From contig WMBV01000011.1 of assembly GCA_017745595.1 (NCBI GenBank), positions 62,001 to 126,000 on the forward strand: a stretch of DNA of 64,000 nucleotides. The letters run 5' to 3'. Below are positions 24,480 to 33,218 of this stretch, piece by piece. This stretch comes from Bordetella petrii (GTDB taxonomy: Bacteria > Pseudomonadota > Gammaproteobacteria > Burkholderiales > Burkholderiaceae_B). The notes beneath the pieces are model-generated. The model was not told the DNA's origin. It saw only the letters and a list, made by a program, of their open reading frames with translations, and ran no database searches. The translations under genes and the position numbers were made by a program. How positions within the stretch are numbered: the first letter of the stretch is position 1; every line of letters begins with the position of its first letter.

Positions 24480-25262
24480 CTATTCGTCGGTATTGTGGGC
24501 CCGGAAACGCGAGCTTTGCGTGTAGCGTCCGCTGGGATAATGGCCCAGGCCCACTTGCACCAGCTGGCCGGCGCGGTCCAGGTAGTACCGGGTGATCTTC
24601 AGCGCCGCCTGGCCTTCGGCGGCCTTCAGGGCGCGCGCCATCTGGCGGTCGAGGTTGGCCGCGGTGATTTCCTGCTGCACTTCGACGATGCGCACGCCGT
24701 AGCGCGCTTCCACCAGCGAATAGATGGGCTTGCGCAACACCTTGAGCGTGGTCAGCACGTCGGCGAATTCGGGCCGCAGGTAGACCTGCAGGTAGCTCAG
24801 GGGCGTGGTGCTGCCGACGATGGTGCGCACGATGTTGGTCTCGGCCCAGGCCTGCCCGGGCTGGCAATGCAGCTGGGCGGCCCAGGTTTCGTCGGCCACG
24901 ATCTCGCGGCGCGACTGCACGTGCATTTCGGTGGCATCCACGAATTGCAGCAGGTCGGATACCGAATTGATGCCGCTGAAAAAACGCAAACCTTGCGGAC
25001 GCGACCGCACCCGGGTACCCACGCCGGGGCGCGACCAGATGATGCCTTCGTCTTTCAGTTCGCGCAGGGCCTGTCTGACCGTGTGGCGGCTGACGTTGTA
25101 GCGCAGCGCCAGTTCGCCTTCGGTGGGCAGGGTACTGCCCACCGGATAGCGGTCATTTTCGATGTCTTGCTTCAGGGTGCGGGCCAGCGCCGCGTACAGC
25201 GGCTGCCGCCCACCCGAAAACGCATCGAAGGCAACAGGCGGGGACGACGGGGTAGTTGCCAT
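24480..25262 (-). CDS. GntR-family (HutC type) transcriptional regulator
   Basis: A 260-residue GntR protein. The winged HTH is at about 20-85 (STLPTEGELALRYNVSRHTVRQALRELKDEGII), followed by a UTRA-like ligand domain (about 110-250). It is divergent from the CitE-like gene at 25508 and convergent with the HMG-CoA-lyase-like gene, so it sits between the two arms it probably controls. Two near-identical operator elements, ahead of both arms, support this. The ligand is presumably an acid or acyl-CoA of the island. Confidence 0.9.
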   Translation of the reverse strand: MATTPSSPPVAFDAFSGGRQPLYAALARTLKQDIENDRYPVGSTLPTEGELALRYNVSRHTVRQALRELKDEGIIWSRPGVGTRVRSRPQGLRFFSGINSVSDLLQFVDATEMHVQSRREIVADETWAAQLHCQPGQAWAETNIVRTIVGSTTPLSYLQVYLRPEFADVLTTLKVLRKPIYSLVEARYGVRIVEVQQEITAANLDRQMARALKAAEGQAALKITRYYLDRAGQLVQVGLGHYPSGRYTQSSRFRAHNTDE

Positions 25263-25346
25263 GCGGTGACCAACGTTGGGATTGGGACGGATTGTAATAG
25301 AGCACCCGCTTCGGGCGCGGCCGGCGCAGGCCGCGTTAACCCGATA

Positions 25347-25390
25347 TTGACAGTGCCGATTTTGCCCTATATTGTACGTACATACGCACA
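25347..25390 (+). promoter_or_regulatory. Promoter and GntR-type operator copy 2
   Basis: TTGACA (25347) and TATTGT (25370) are spaced by 17 bases. The 18-base element TGTACGTACATACGCACA (25373-25390) begins inside the -10 and is an imperfect palindrome (14 of 18 positions agree with its reverse complement). It lies in the gntR/citE divergent region, about 110 bases from either start. The layout is the same as copy 1. Confidence 0.75.
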
Positions 25391-25507
25391 AATAGAAAGC
25401 CGGCTGTACCTGAGACACCTCGATCGACCCTGGCCGCTTGCGGCCTTGTGACGAACCGGCAAGGCGGCCCCGCCGCCGGTTCGCCCACTTGTCAGTGGAG
25501 AATTTCG

Positions 25508-26386
25508 ATGCCTGTGCTGCGGTCCTTCCTGTTTGCCCCCGCCAATCACCCCCGGCGGGTCGAGAAAGCATTCACCCTGGCCGCCGATGCGGTGATCCTG
25601 GACCTGGAAGACGCGTGCGCGGTGTCGGAAAAGGCCGCCAGCCGGCCGAAGGTCGTGCAGGCCATGCAGGCGCCGCGCGCATGCCTGGGCTATGTGCGGG
25701 TCAATCCCCTGCCCACCCCGTTTGCCTATGGCGACCTGACCGAGACCGTACGCCCCGGGCTCGACGGCGTGTTGCTGCCCAAGGTGGAATCGGCCGCCGA
25801 CCTGCAGACTGCCGACTGGCTGATCGGCCAGCTGGAACGCGAGCACGGCATGGTGGCCGGCAGCGTGGACTTGATCGGCCTGATAGAGACCGCGCAGGGC
25901 ATGGCCCGGCTGCCCGAAATACTGCGCGCCAGTCCGCGCGTCAAGCGGGTGGCCTTCGGGGCGGGCGACTACACGCTGGACCTGGACCTGACCTGGACGC
26001 GCGACGAGGCCGAACTGGCTGCCTATCGCAGCGAAATCGTGCTGCAGTCGCGCGCGGCCGGCCTGGAGCCGCCGCTGGATACGGTGTGGGTAAACCTGAA
26101 AGACCCCGAAGGGTTTGCTTTGTCGGCGCAGCGCGCGCGCGGCCTCGGCTTCCAGGGCAAGCTGTGCATCTATCCCGACCAGGTGCCCGTGGCGAATGCG
26201 GCGTTCAGCCCCAGCGATGCGCAGGTCGCGCATGCGCGGCGGGTCATGGACGCCTTCGCGCAGGCCGAAGCCCAAGGTTCGTCGGCCATCCAGCTCGACG
26301 GCCAGTTCATCGACTACCCGATTGTTTATGCGGCCCAGCGGGTGCTGGATGCCGCGCAACGGATCGCCGCCGCACAGACGGCATGA
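25508..26386 (+). CDS. CitE/HpcH-family acyl-CoA lyase (paralogue 1)
   Basis: A 292-residue TIM-barrel CitE-like protein. Conserved parts are the CoA/substrate Arg (R64, YVRVNP), the metal ligands E127 (LIETAQG) and D154 (FGAGDYT), and the start SFLFAPANHP. Family members cleave or make malyl-, citramalyl- or citryl-CoA type thioesters. It is the first gene of the large plus-strand arm behind operator copy 2. The start at MPVLRSF follows GGAG; a longer frame from 25448 is not needed. Confidence 0.88.
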   Translation: MPVLRSFLFAPANHPRRVEKAFTLAADAVILDLEDACAVSEKAASRPKVVQAMQAPRACLGYVRVNPLPTPFAYGDLTETVRPGLDGVLLPKVESAADLQTADWLIGQLEREHGMVAGSVDLIGLIETAQGMARLPEILRASPRVKRVAFGAGDYTLDLDLTWTRDEAELAAYRSEIVLQSRAAGLEPPLDTVWVNLKDPEGFALSAQRARGLGFQGKLCIYPDQVPVANAAFSPSDAQVAHARRVMDAFAQAEAQGSSAIQLDGQFIDYPIVYAAQRVLDAAQRIAAAQTA

Positions 26387-26456
26387 ACCGGCGGGCGCAT
26401 GGCCCGCGCATGCGGCCACGCGTCCGCCGCCGCAGTGCAATACCGAGGAGACAGGC

Positions 26457-27668
26457 ATGCAAGACAAGGCAGCAGGGGTACGGCCGCTGGATGGCTTGAA
26501 GATCATCGATGTATCGAGCTTCCTGGCCGGGCCGTTTTGCTCGACGCAATTGGCCGAGTTCGGGGCCGACGTCATCAAGCTGGAATTGCCGAAGATAGGC
26601 GACGCGTTGCGCCGGTTCGGCAGCATCACGCCCAGCGGCGATTCGCTGCCCTGGCTGTCGGAGTGCCGCAACAAGAAATCGGCCACGCTGGATTTGCGCA
26701 AGCCGGAAGGCGCCGAACTGTTGAAGGCGCTGGTGGCGCAATCGGATGTGCTGGTCGAGAATTTCCAGCCGGGCACCCTGGAAAAATGGGGGCTGGGATG
26801 GGACGTGCTGCGCGAGGTCAATCCGCGCCTGATCATGGTGCGCATCTCGGGTTACGGCCAGACCGGGCCCTATAGCGGCCGCCCGGGGTTCGGCCGCATC
26901 GGCAATGCGTTCGGCGGGCTGTCGTACCTGGCGGGTTATCCCGACCGCCCGCCGGTCACGCCCGGCTCGGCCACCATTCCCGACTACATGGCGGGCCTGT
27001 ACGGCGCCCTGGGCGTGCTGCTGGCCATGCAGGCGCTGGCCAAGACCGGCCGCGGCCAGGTCATCGACATCGGCCTGTACGAACCGATCTTCCGCATCCT
27101 GGACGAACTGGCGCCCAGCTATCACATGAAGGGCTATGTGCGCGAGCGCATGGGCCCCGGCACGGTGAACGTGGTGCCGCACAGCCACTATCCCACCTCG
27201 GACGGGCGCTGGATCGCCATTGCCTGCACCAGCGACAAGATCTTCGAGCGGCTGGCCCAGGCGATGGGCGTGCCGGAATTCGGCGGCGCGGGCAAGTGGG
27301 GCACCATCGTGCAGCGCGAGGCCGAGCGGGCCCAGGTCGACGAATACGTGGGCGCCTGGACGGCGCGCTTCACGCGCGACGAAGTGCTGGGCATCTGCGA
27401 ACAGTTCCAGGTGCCGTGCGGGCCGGTATACGCGGTGGACGAGATCTTCGAAGACCCCCAGTACCGGGCCCGCGGCAACATCGTCTACGTAAAGGACGAG
27501 CGCGGCGAATATGCCCTGCCCAACGTCGTGCCGCGCCTGACCGACACCCCGGGCGGCATCGATCACATGGGCCCCACGCTGGGCCAGCACAACGACGAAG
27601 TGTTCCGCGAACGGCTGGGCCTGTCGGAAGCGCGCATCGCCGAACTGACCCGCGCCGGCGTCATCTGA
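26457..27668 (+). CDS. CaiB/BaiF-type (class III) CoA transferase
   Basis: A 403-residue class III CoA transferase: GLKIIDVSSFLAGPFCS, AEFGADVIKLELPKIGD, VENFQPGTLEKWGLGW, with probable catalytic D176 (TIPDYMAGLYG). It resembles the transferase at 22274 in motif order but is not a recent duplicate. It follows a CitE-like gene and precedes the importer. Two CoA transferases in one regulon could act on different acids, or form a transfer pair. Confidence 0.9.
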   Translation: MQDKAAGVRPLDGLKIIDVSSFLAGPFCSTQLAEFGADVIKLELPKIGDALRRFGSITPSGDSLPWLSECRNKKSATLDLRKPEGAELLKALVAQSDVLVENFQPGTLEKWGLGWDVLREVNPRLIMVRISGYGQTGPYSGRPGFGRIGNAFGGLSYLAGYPDRPPVTPGSATIPDYMAGLYGALGVLLAMQALAKTGRGQVIDIGLYEPIFRILDELAPSYHMKGYVRERMGPGTVNVVPHSHYPTSDGRWIAIACTSDKIFERLAQAMGVPEFGGAGKWGTIVQREAERAQVDEYVGAWTARFTRDEVLGICEQFQVPCGPVYAVDEIFEDPQYRARGNIVYVKDERGEYALPNVVPRLTDTPGGIDHMGPTLGQHNDEVFRERLGLSEARIAELTRAGVI

Positions 27669-27706
27669 CGACGGCATCCGCCGACACTCACGGAGGAAGA
27701 CCCATC

Positions 27707-28570
27707 GTGCCTGTCTTCGAACTACTGGTCGCCGGGATACTGCTGGGCGGGTTGTACGCGCTGATGGCGTGCGGCCTGAACCTGGTATTCGGCGTCATGC
27801 GCGTGATCAACTTCGCCCACGGCGACCTGCTGGCCGTGGGCGCGCTGACGGCCGTATCGCTGGTGGCCGGCATGCACATGCCCTACCTGGCGGCGCTGAT
27901 CCTGGTGCCGCTGATGACCGCGGCCATCGGCCTGCTGATGCAATACGCGGTGATACGCCACATCATCGACGGCCCGCCCATCATGTCGCTGCTGGCCACC
28001 TTTGCGCTGTCGACCATCGTGGTGAACATCTCGCTGCTGATCTGGGGCGGCGGTTTCCATGGGCTGTCGACGGTGCTGGGCGGGTCGATCCCGCTGCTGG
28101 GCATGGACGTGCCGCTGGCGCGGCTGGTGTCGTTCCTGGTGGCGATGGCCGCCACGCTGGGCGTGTGGTGGTTCCTGCGCAGCACGCGCTTCGGCAAGGC
28201 GATCCGGTCCGTTTCGCAGGCGCCCGAGCTGGCGGTGATCTCGGGCATTTCCATCAACCAGGTGCGCAACGTCACTTTCGCCCTGGGCGCGGCCATGGCC
28301 GGCCTCGCCGGCGTGCTGCTCGCGCCCACTTTCGCCTCGGACGCGCAGCTGGGCGCGCGCTTCGGCATCAAGGCCTTCGCCGTGATCATCGTGGGCGGCA
28401 TGGGCAGCTATCCCGGCGCCATGGCGGCCGCATTGCTGATGGGGGTACTGGAAGTGTTCGCCGGCTACCTGTACGGCCAGGTGCTGGGCGCAGCGACGGT
28501 GTTCCTGGCCATGCTGGTGGTGCTGGTCGTGCGGCCCCGCGGCTTGTTCGGCATAGGAGCGCGCGCATGA
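27707..28570 (+). CDS. ABC transporter permease, branched-chain amino acid type (LivH)
   Basis: A 287-residue inner-membrane permease with about eight hydrophobic segments. The N-terminus ELLVAGILLGGLYALMACGLNL and GVMRVINFAHGD are diagnostic of LivH. The start is GTG behind GGAGGA (27692-27697), because no in-frame ATG precedes the first membrane span. LIV-type systems import hydrophobic amino acids, but also many aromatic and aliphatic carboxylates; the surrounding lyases suggest a carboxylate here. Confidence 0.9.
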   Translation: MPVFELLVAGILLGGLYALMACGLNLVFGVMRVINFAHGDLLAVGALTAVSLVAGMHMPYLAALILVPLMTAAIGLLMQYAVIRHIIDGPPIMSLLATFALSTIVVNISLLIWGGGFHGLSTVLGGSIPLLGMDVPLARLVSFLVAMAATLGVWWFLRSTRFGKAIRSVSQAPELAVISGISINQVRNVTFALGAAMAGLAGVLLAPTFASDAQLGARFGIKAFAVIIVGGMGSYPGAMAAALLMGVLEVFAGYLYGQVLGAATVFLAMLVVLVVRPRGLFGIGARA

Positions 28571-29523
28571 GATTCCTGCCCCTTTCCATCCTGTGCGTCG
28601 CGGCCCTGGCCGTCCTGCCTTTCGTGGCGGGATCGTACGGCATGTCGTTCATGATCCAGACGCTCATTTTCATCGCGCTGGCGTATTCGTGGAACCTGAT
28701 AGGCGGCTATGCCGGCTACACCCACTTCGGCCAGGTGGCCTTTTTCGGCCTGGGCGCCTACGTGGGGTCGCTGGCCGTTCTGGATGGCACCCACTGGCTG
28801 GTGGCCTCGCTGTACGCCGGGGTGGCGGCCTCGTTGCTGGCGGCGGTGCTGGGCGGTGTCATGCTGCGCCTGAAGGGGCCGTACTTCGCCATCGGCATGT
28901 TCGGCATTGCGCGCGTCTGTGAATCGCTGGCGCTGGGGTTGGACAACATCACCCAGGGCGGCACGGGCCTGTATCTGGTGGTCGTCGAACAACTGCACCT
29001 GTACTACGCAGTGGGCGCGATCGCCTTGCTGATGGTGCTGGCGACCTGGCGGCTGGACAGCTCGCGGCTGGGCCTGCAACTGCTGTCGATCCGCGAGGAC
29101 GAGACCGCCGCCAACGCGCTGGGGGTACGCACCACCCGCCTGAAGATCGGCACGTTCGTGGCGTCGGCCTTCGTGCCCGGCGTCTGCGGCTGCCTGTACG
29201 CCTGCTACCTGGGTTACATCGACCCGGCCACGGCGTTCGCGCCCATGACCGAACTGACGGTGATCGCCATGGTGCTGCTGGGCGGCATGGGCACGGTGCT
29301 GGGCCCGCTGGTGGGGGCGGCGCTGATGTCGGTGGTGAATGAAGTACTGTGGGCGCGCCTGCCCGAAATCTACCTGGCGCTGGTCGGCGTCATCATCCTG
29401 ATCGCCGTGCTGTACATGCCGCGCGGCATTGTCAACTACGCGCAGCGGCGCGCCTGGCGCTGGGTGCCGGTGGCGCGCGGCCACTTGCGCCGCATGGCGC
29501 AGCGCAAGAAGGAGGCCGCTTGA
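28567..29523 (+). CDS. ABC transporter permease, branched-chain amino acid type (LivM)
   Basis: A 318-residue permease with about nine hydrophobic stretches. YSWNLIGGYAGYTHFGQVAFFGLGAY and the EAA-like stretch SIREDETAANALGVRTTRLK are typical of LivM. Its ATG overlaps the livH-like stop (ATGA), so the two permeases are coupled. The lysine/arginine-rich C-terminus (RMAQRKKEAA) is cytoplasmic. Confidence 0.9.
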   Translation: MRFLPLSILCVAALAVLPFVAGSYGMSFMIQTLIFIALAYSWNLIGGYAGYTHFGQVAFFGLGAYVGSLAVLDGTHWLVASLYAGVAASLLAAVLGGVMLRLKGPYFAIGMFGIARVCESLALGLDNITQGGTGLYLVVVEQLHLYYAVGAIALLMVLATWRLDSSRLGLQLLSIREDETAANALGVRTTRLKIGTFVASAFVPGVCGCLYACYLGYIDPATAFAPMTELTVIAMVLLGGMGTVLGPLVGAALMSVVNEVLWARLPEIYLALVGVIILIAVLYMPRGIVNYAQRRAWRWVPVARGHLRRMAQRKKEAA

Positions 29524-29525
29524 AC

Positions 29526-30239
29526 ATGAGTGCCACACCCTCGCCCATGCTGTCCGTCGAGAACGTCAGCAAGCGCTTCGCCGGCCGCGTCGCGCTGGAC
29601 GGCGCCAGCCTGGAGATCGCGCCGGGCTCGATCACCGGCGTGATCGGCCCGAACGGGTCCGGCAAATCGACTCTGTTCAACATCATCGCTGGCGCCATCC
29701 CTGCCGACGGCGGCCGGGTGGTATTGCAGGGCCAGGACGTCACCCGCGCCACGCCGGCCGACATCTGCCGGCGCGGAGTGGGACGCACCTTCCAGATATC
29801 GCGCCTGTTCAACGAATTGACGGTGCTGGAAAACCTGGTGGCGATCGCCCACGGCCTGTCCGATGCGGCGGCCGTGGAACGGGCCCTGTCGCTGCTGGAC
29901 TTCCTGGAAATCTCGGCCCTGCGCGACAAGTGGGGAGCCGAGTTGTCGTACGGCCAGCGCAAGCTGGTAGAGATTGCGCGCGCCTTGATGCTGCAGCCCT
30001 CGATGATGTTGCTGGACGAGCCGTTTGCCGGTATCAACCCGCGCCTGCAGAACCGCATCGTCGATCACCTGCAGGCGTTGCGCGCGCAAGGCATGACGTT
30101 GTTTTTCATCGACCATGAAATGCGCATCGTGCTCGAGATCTGCGATGACCTGTACGTGCTGGCCGAAGGACGCGTGATCGCGCATGGCGATGCCGACGCG
30201 ATCCGCGGCGATGCGCGCGTCAAGGATGCTTACTTCTAG
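29526..30239 (+). CDS. ABC transporter ATP-binding protein (LivG)
   Basis: A 237-residue ATPase with Walker A GPNGSGKST, signature LSYGQRKLVEIARAL and Walker B MLLDEPFAGINP, followed by the switch IDHEMRIV. The LSYGQ signature and the late EGRVIAHGDADAI are characteristic of LivG. It begins three bases after the LivM stop. It works with the LivF-like ATPase encoded at 31496. Confidence 0.9.
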   Translation: MSATPSPMLSVENVSKRFAGRVALDGASLEIAPGSITGVIGPNGSGKSTLFNIIAGAIPADGGRVVLQGQDVTRATPADICRRGVGRTFQISRLFNELTVLENLVAIAHGLSDAAAVERALSLLDFLEISALRDKWGAELSYGQRKLVEIARALMLQPSMMLLDEPFAGINPRLQNRIVDHLQALRAQGMTLFFIDHEMRIVLEICDDLYVLAEGRVIAHGDADAIRGDARVKDAYF

Positions 30240-30293
30240 CGTTCCTGACCAAAACGTCCTGCGGGACACATAACTGGAGACAAGGAGCAGCCC

Positions 30294-31475
30294 ATGAATC
30301 GACATATCGCGAAACTGGTGCTGGCGGCCGCCGGCACGTTGGCTACGCTGGGGGCGGCACAGGCAGCCGAAAACAAGCCCATCCGCGTAGGCGTTGCCCT
30401 ATCGCAGTCGGGCAACCTGGCCGACAGCGCCAAGCATTATTTCCAGGGCGTAGAACTATGGCGCGACCAGGTCAACGAGCGCGGCGGCCTGCTGGGCCGC
30501 CAGGTCGAGCTGGTGGTGTACGACGACCGCAGCGATCCCGCCACGGCGGCCCGCCTGTACGAAAAGCTGATCAGCGACGACAACGTCGACCTGCTGTTCG
30601 GCCCCTGGGGGTCGGCTTCGGCCGCAACGGCCGCGGCGGTGGCCAACAAGCACAAGCGCGTGTTCCTGAATTCGGGCGGGGCGTCCGAGCAGATCCAGGA
30701 GCGCGGCTTCAAGTATGTGTTCCAGACGGCCGCGCCCATCAGCGCCTATGTGGCCAGCATCGGCCCCCTGGCCGAACAGCACCAGCTCAAGAGCATCGCC
30801 TTCTTCGGCCGGGACTACGCCGCGGCGCGCGACATGGCCAAGAGCATCAAGAAAATCGCCGAAGACCGCAAGCTGGACCTGAAGACCACCGAGTTCTTTC
30901 CCGCCGGCACGACGGACTTTTCGTCGATGATCGCCCAAGCGCGGCAAATGCAGCCCGATATCTGGGTATCGGTGGGCTACCCGAACGAGGCGATCGAGAT
31001 GGTGCGCCAGATGAAAGCGTCGAACTACCTGCCCAAGGTGTTCATCCACAACGGCGCCTCGATCGAAGACTTCCTGAAGAGCACGGGCAAGGATTCGGAG
31101 TACGTGTTCGCCATGTCGCTCTACGAACCGTCGCTCAAGACCCAGGGCAATGCCGAGTTCGTCAAGGCGTACAAGGAACGCTACAAGACCGAACCGGGCT
31201 ATTACTCGGCGTTCTCGTATGCGGGCGCCACGGTGCTCGAGGCCGCCGTCAAGCAGGCCGGATCGGTCGACCAGGAAAAACTGCGCGAGACGCTGACCAC
31301 GCTGGAGCTGGATACCGTGATGGGGCACCACAAGGTCGATCCGAAGACGGGCAAGCAGGTGGGGGTGACCGGGCTGCTGGCCCAGGTACGCGACGGCAAG
31401 CGCGAGATCGTGATGCCGCTGGAGGTGAAGACGATGGACGCGGTGATTCCCATGCCCGCCTGGGACAAACGCTGA
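30294..31475 (+). CDS. Periplasmic ABC receptor, branched-chain amino acid type (LivJ-like)
   Basis: A 393-residue family 5 receptor with a clear signal peptide (MNRHIAKLVLAAAGTLATLG, cleavage near AQA-AENK). The mature part starts IRVGVALSQSGNLADSA and includes the hinge motif VELVVYDDRSDP. It determines what the importer takes up. The receptor gene lies between the two ATPase genes. Its length and QVNERGGLLGRQ motif resemble receptors for organic acids as well as amino acids; no ligand is assigned. Confidence 0.9.
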   Translation: MNRHIAKLVLAAAGTLATLGAAQAAENKPIRVGVALSQSGNLADSAKHYFQGVELWRDQVNERGGLLGRQVELVVYDDRSDPATAARLYEKLISDDNVDLLFGPWGSASAATAAAVANKHKRVFLNSGGASEQIQERGFKYVFQTAAPISAYVASIGPLAEQHQLKSIAFFGRDYAAARDMAKSIKKIAEDRKLDLKTTEFFPAGTTDFSSMIAQARQMQPDIWVSVGYPNEAIEMVRQMKASNYLPKVFIHNGASIEDFLKSTGKDSEYVFAMSLYEPSLKTQGNAEFVKAYKERYKTEPGYYSAFSYAGATVLEAAVKQAGSVDQEKLRETLTTLELDTVMGHHKVDPKTGKQVGVTGLLAQVRDGKREIVMPLEVKTMDAVIPMPAWDKR

Positions 31476-31495
31476 CGGCCTGCCGGGAGATCGCC

Positions 31496-32290
31496 ATGCA
31501 ACAGCAAACGGACGCCGCGCGCTTCCTGGAGTTGCGCGCCGTAACGACGGGCTACGGCGACGTGCCCGTGGTGCGCAACGCCAACATGGCGTTCGTGCGC
31601 GGCGCTATCACGGCGGTGATCGGCTCCAACGGCGCCGGCAAGTCGACGGCCATCAAGGCGGCCGCCGGCCTGCTGCCGGTATGGAAAGGGCAGGTGCTGA
31701 TCGACGGCGCCGACGTCACGGCCGAGGCGCCGCACAAGCGCCTGGCGCGCGGCGTGGCATTCGTGCCCCAGGGCCGCATCGTGCTGCCGGACATGACCGT
31801 GCGCGAAAACCTGGACATCGGCGCCTACATCCTGGGCGGCGACCGCGCTCGCATCGACGCCGCGCTGGACCGCATGGTGCGCGTCTTCCCGGTGATCGGC
31901 CAGCGCATGAACCAACTGGCCGGCACCATGAGCGGCGGCGAACAGCAGATGCTGGCCATCGCCCGCGCCCTGATGACCGATCCCACCGCCATCATCCTGG
32001 ACGAGCCTTCGCTGGGGCTCTCGCCCAAGCTGGTGGACCAGGTCTTCGAGAAACTGACGGCCCTGGCCGGCGACGGCCTGACCGTGATCATGGTCGAGCA
32101 GAAGGCCTCGCGCGCGCTGGCGGTGGCCGACAGCGGGTATGTGATGCACACCGGGCAGGTCGTCTATTCGGGGCCGGCGCGGCAATTGCTGGACAACCCC
32201 AATGTGCAGCGCCTGTTCCTGGGCGAAGTGCCCGAGGAAATCGACCGCCTGCTGGCGGCGGTGGAAGACGGGGAGCCCACCCATGCCTGA
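31496..32290 (+). CDS. ABC transporter ATP-binding protein (LivF)
   Basis: A 264-residue ATPase with Walker A GSNGAGKST, LivF-type FVPQGRIVLPDMTVRENLDIGAY, signature MSGGEQQMLAIARALM and Walker B IILDEPSLGLSP. The C-terminus is slightly longer than usual (about 20 residues, ending EDGEPTHA). It overlaps the start of the next CitE-like gene by eight bases, linking importer and enzyme translation. Confidence 0.9.
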   Translation: MQQQTDAARFLELRAVTTGYGDVPVVRNANMAFVRGAITAVIGSNGAGKSTAIKAAAGLLPVWKGQVLIDGADVTAEAPHKRLARGVAFVPQGRIVLPDMTVRENLDIGAYILGGDRARIDAALDRMVRVFPVIGQRMNQLAGTMSGGEQQMLAIARALMTDPTAIILDEPSLGLSPKLVDQVFEKLTALAGDGLTVIMVEQKASRALAVADSGYVMHTGQVVYSGPARQLLDNPNVQRLFLGEVPEEIDRLLAAVEDGEPTHA

Positions 32291-33176
32291 GCCGCGCCTG
32301 CGCCGCAGCCTGCTGATGACGCCGGGAAACCGGCCCGAACGGCTGGCCCGGGCGGCCGGCTGCGGCGCCGACGTGCTGGTGTTCGACCTGGAAGACAGCG
32401 TGCCGCCCGAGCACAAGGCGCGGGCCCGCGACTGCGTGGCGCAGGCCTTGCGGGCGTTGCCTGCGGGCGGCCCCGAGCGCTGCGTGCGCATCAACGGCCT
32501 GGATACCCCGCATGCCGCGCTCGACCTGGCGGCGCTGCCGCTGGCACATCTGGATTCCATCATGGTGCCGAAAGTCGAATCGCCCGACACGCTGCGCGCC
32601 CTGGATGCGCGGCTGGCCGAACAGGAAACCGCGCAGAAACGGACACGGGCGCTCGAGCTGATCGTAATGCTGGAGACGCCGCGCGGCATCCTGCGCGCCT
32701 TGCCGATCGCCGATGCCTGCCATCGCACCACCGCGCTGTTCTTCGGCTCGGGCGATTACACCTCGGCCCTGGGCGCCGAGGTGGACGACACGACGCTGCT
32801 GTACCCGCGCTCGGTGGTGGCCGCGGCGGCGGCCGCCGCCGGCCTGGCCGCGATCGACGCCGCGTATTTCCAGGACGTGAAGGATGCCGCCGCCGCGCGC
32901 CGCGATGCCGACACGGCGCGGCGGCTGGGCTTCGACGGCAAGGTGGTATTCCATCCCAACCAGGTCGAGCCGGTCAATGCCGTATTCACGCCCGATGCCG
33001 CGGCGCTCGAACGGGCGCGCCGCATCGTGGCCGCCTATGAGGCGGGCCTGCGCGATGGGCGCGGCACGACCGTGGTGGATGGCGTGTTCGTGGCGGTCGA
33101 CCTGGTGCCCCCCGCGCGCCGCCTGCTGGCGCGGGCCGCCGCCATCGCGGCCCTGTCCGGCGCAACCGGGCCCTAG
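32283..33176 (+). CDS. CitE/HpcH-family acyl-CoA lyase (paralogue 2)
   Basis: A 297-residue CitE-like protein starting RRSLLMTPGNRPERLARA, with R69 (CVRINGLD), E131 (MLETPRG) and D158 (FGSGDYTSALG). Metal and CoA residues are complete, so it should be active. The closest known roles are citryl-, malyl- or citramalyl-CoA lyase. Its start overlaps the LivF-like gene. It differs clearly from paralogues 1 and 3, which argues for separate substrates. Confidence 0.88.
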   Translation: MPEPRLRRSLLMTPGNRPERLARAAGCGADVLVFDLEDSVPPEHKARARDCVAQALRALPAGGPERCVRINGLDTPHAALDLAALPLAHLDSIMVPKVESPDTLRALDARLAEQETAQKRTRALELIVMLETPRGILRALPIADACHRTTALFFGSGDYTSALGAEVDDTTLLYPRSVVAAAAAAAGLAAIDAAYFQDVKDAAAARRDADTARRLGFDGKVVFHPNQVEPVNAVFTPDAAALERARRIVAAYEAGLRDGRGTTVVDGVFVAVDLVPPARRLLARAAAIAALSGATGP

Positions 33177-33218
33177 AGTTCGCCGCTGTTTCATCGCCGA
33201 TTTTCCGGAGCTTCATCC

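Noticed and set aside
25367-26845. A 492-codon minus-strand frame across the CitE and CaiB genes
   Set aside because: It crosses two well-supported plus-strand genes and their promoter, and its composition is that of an antisense frame.
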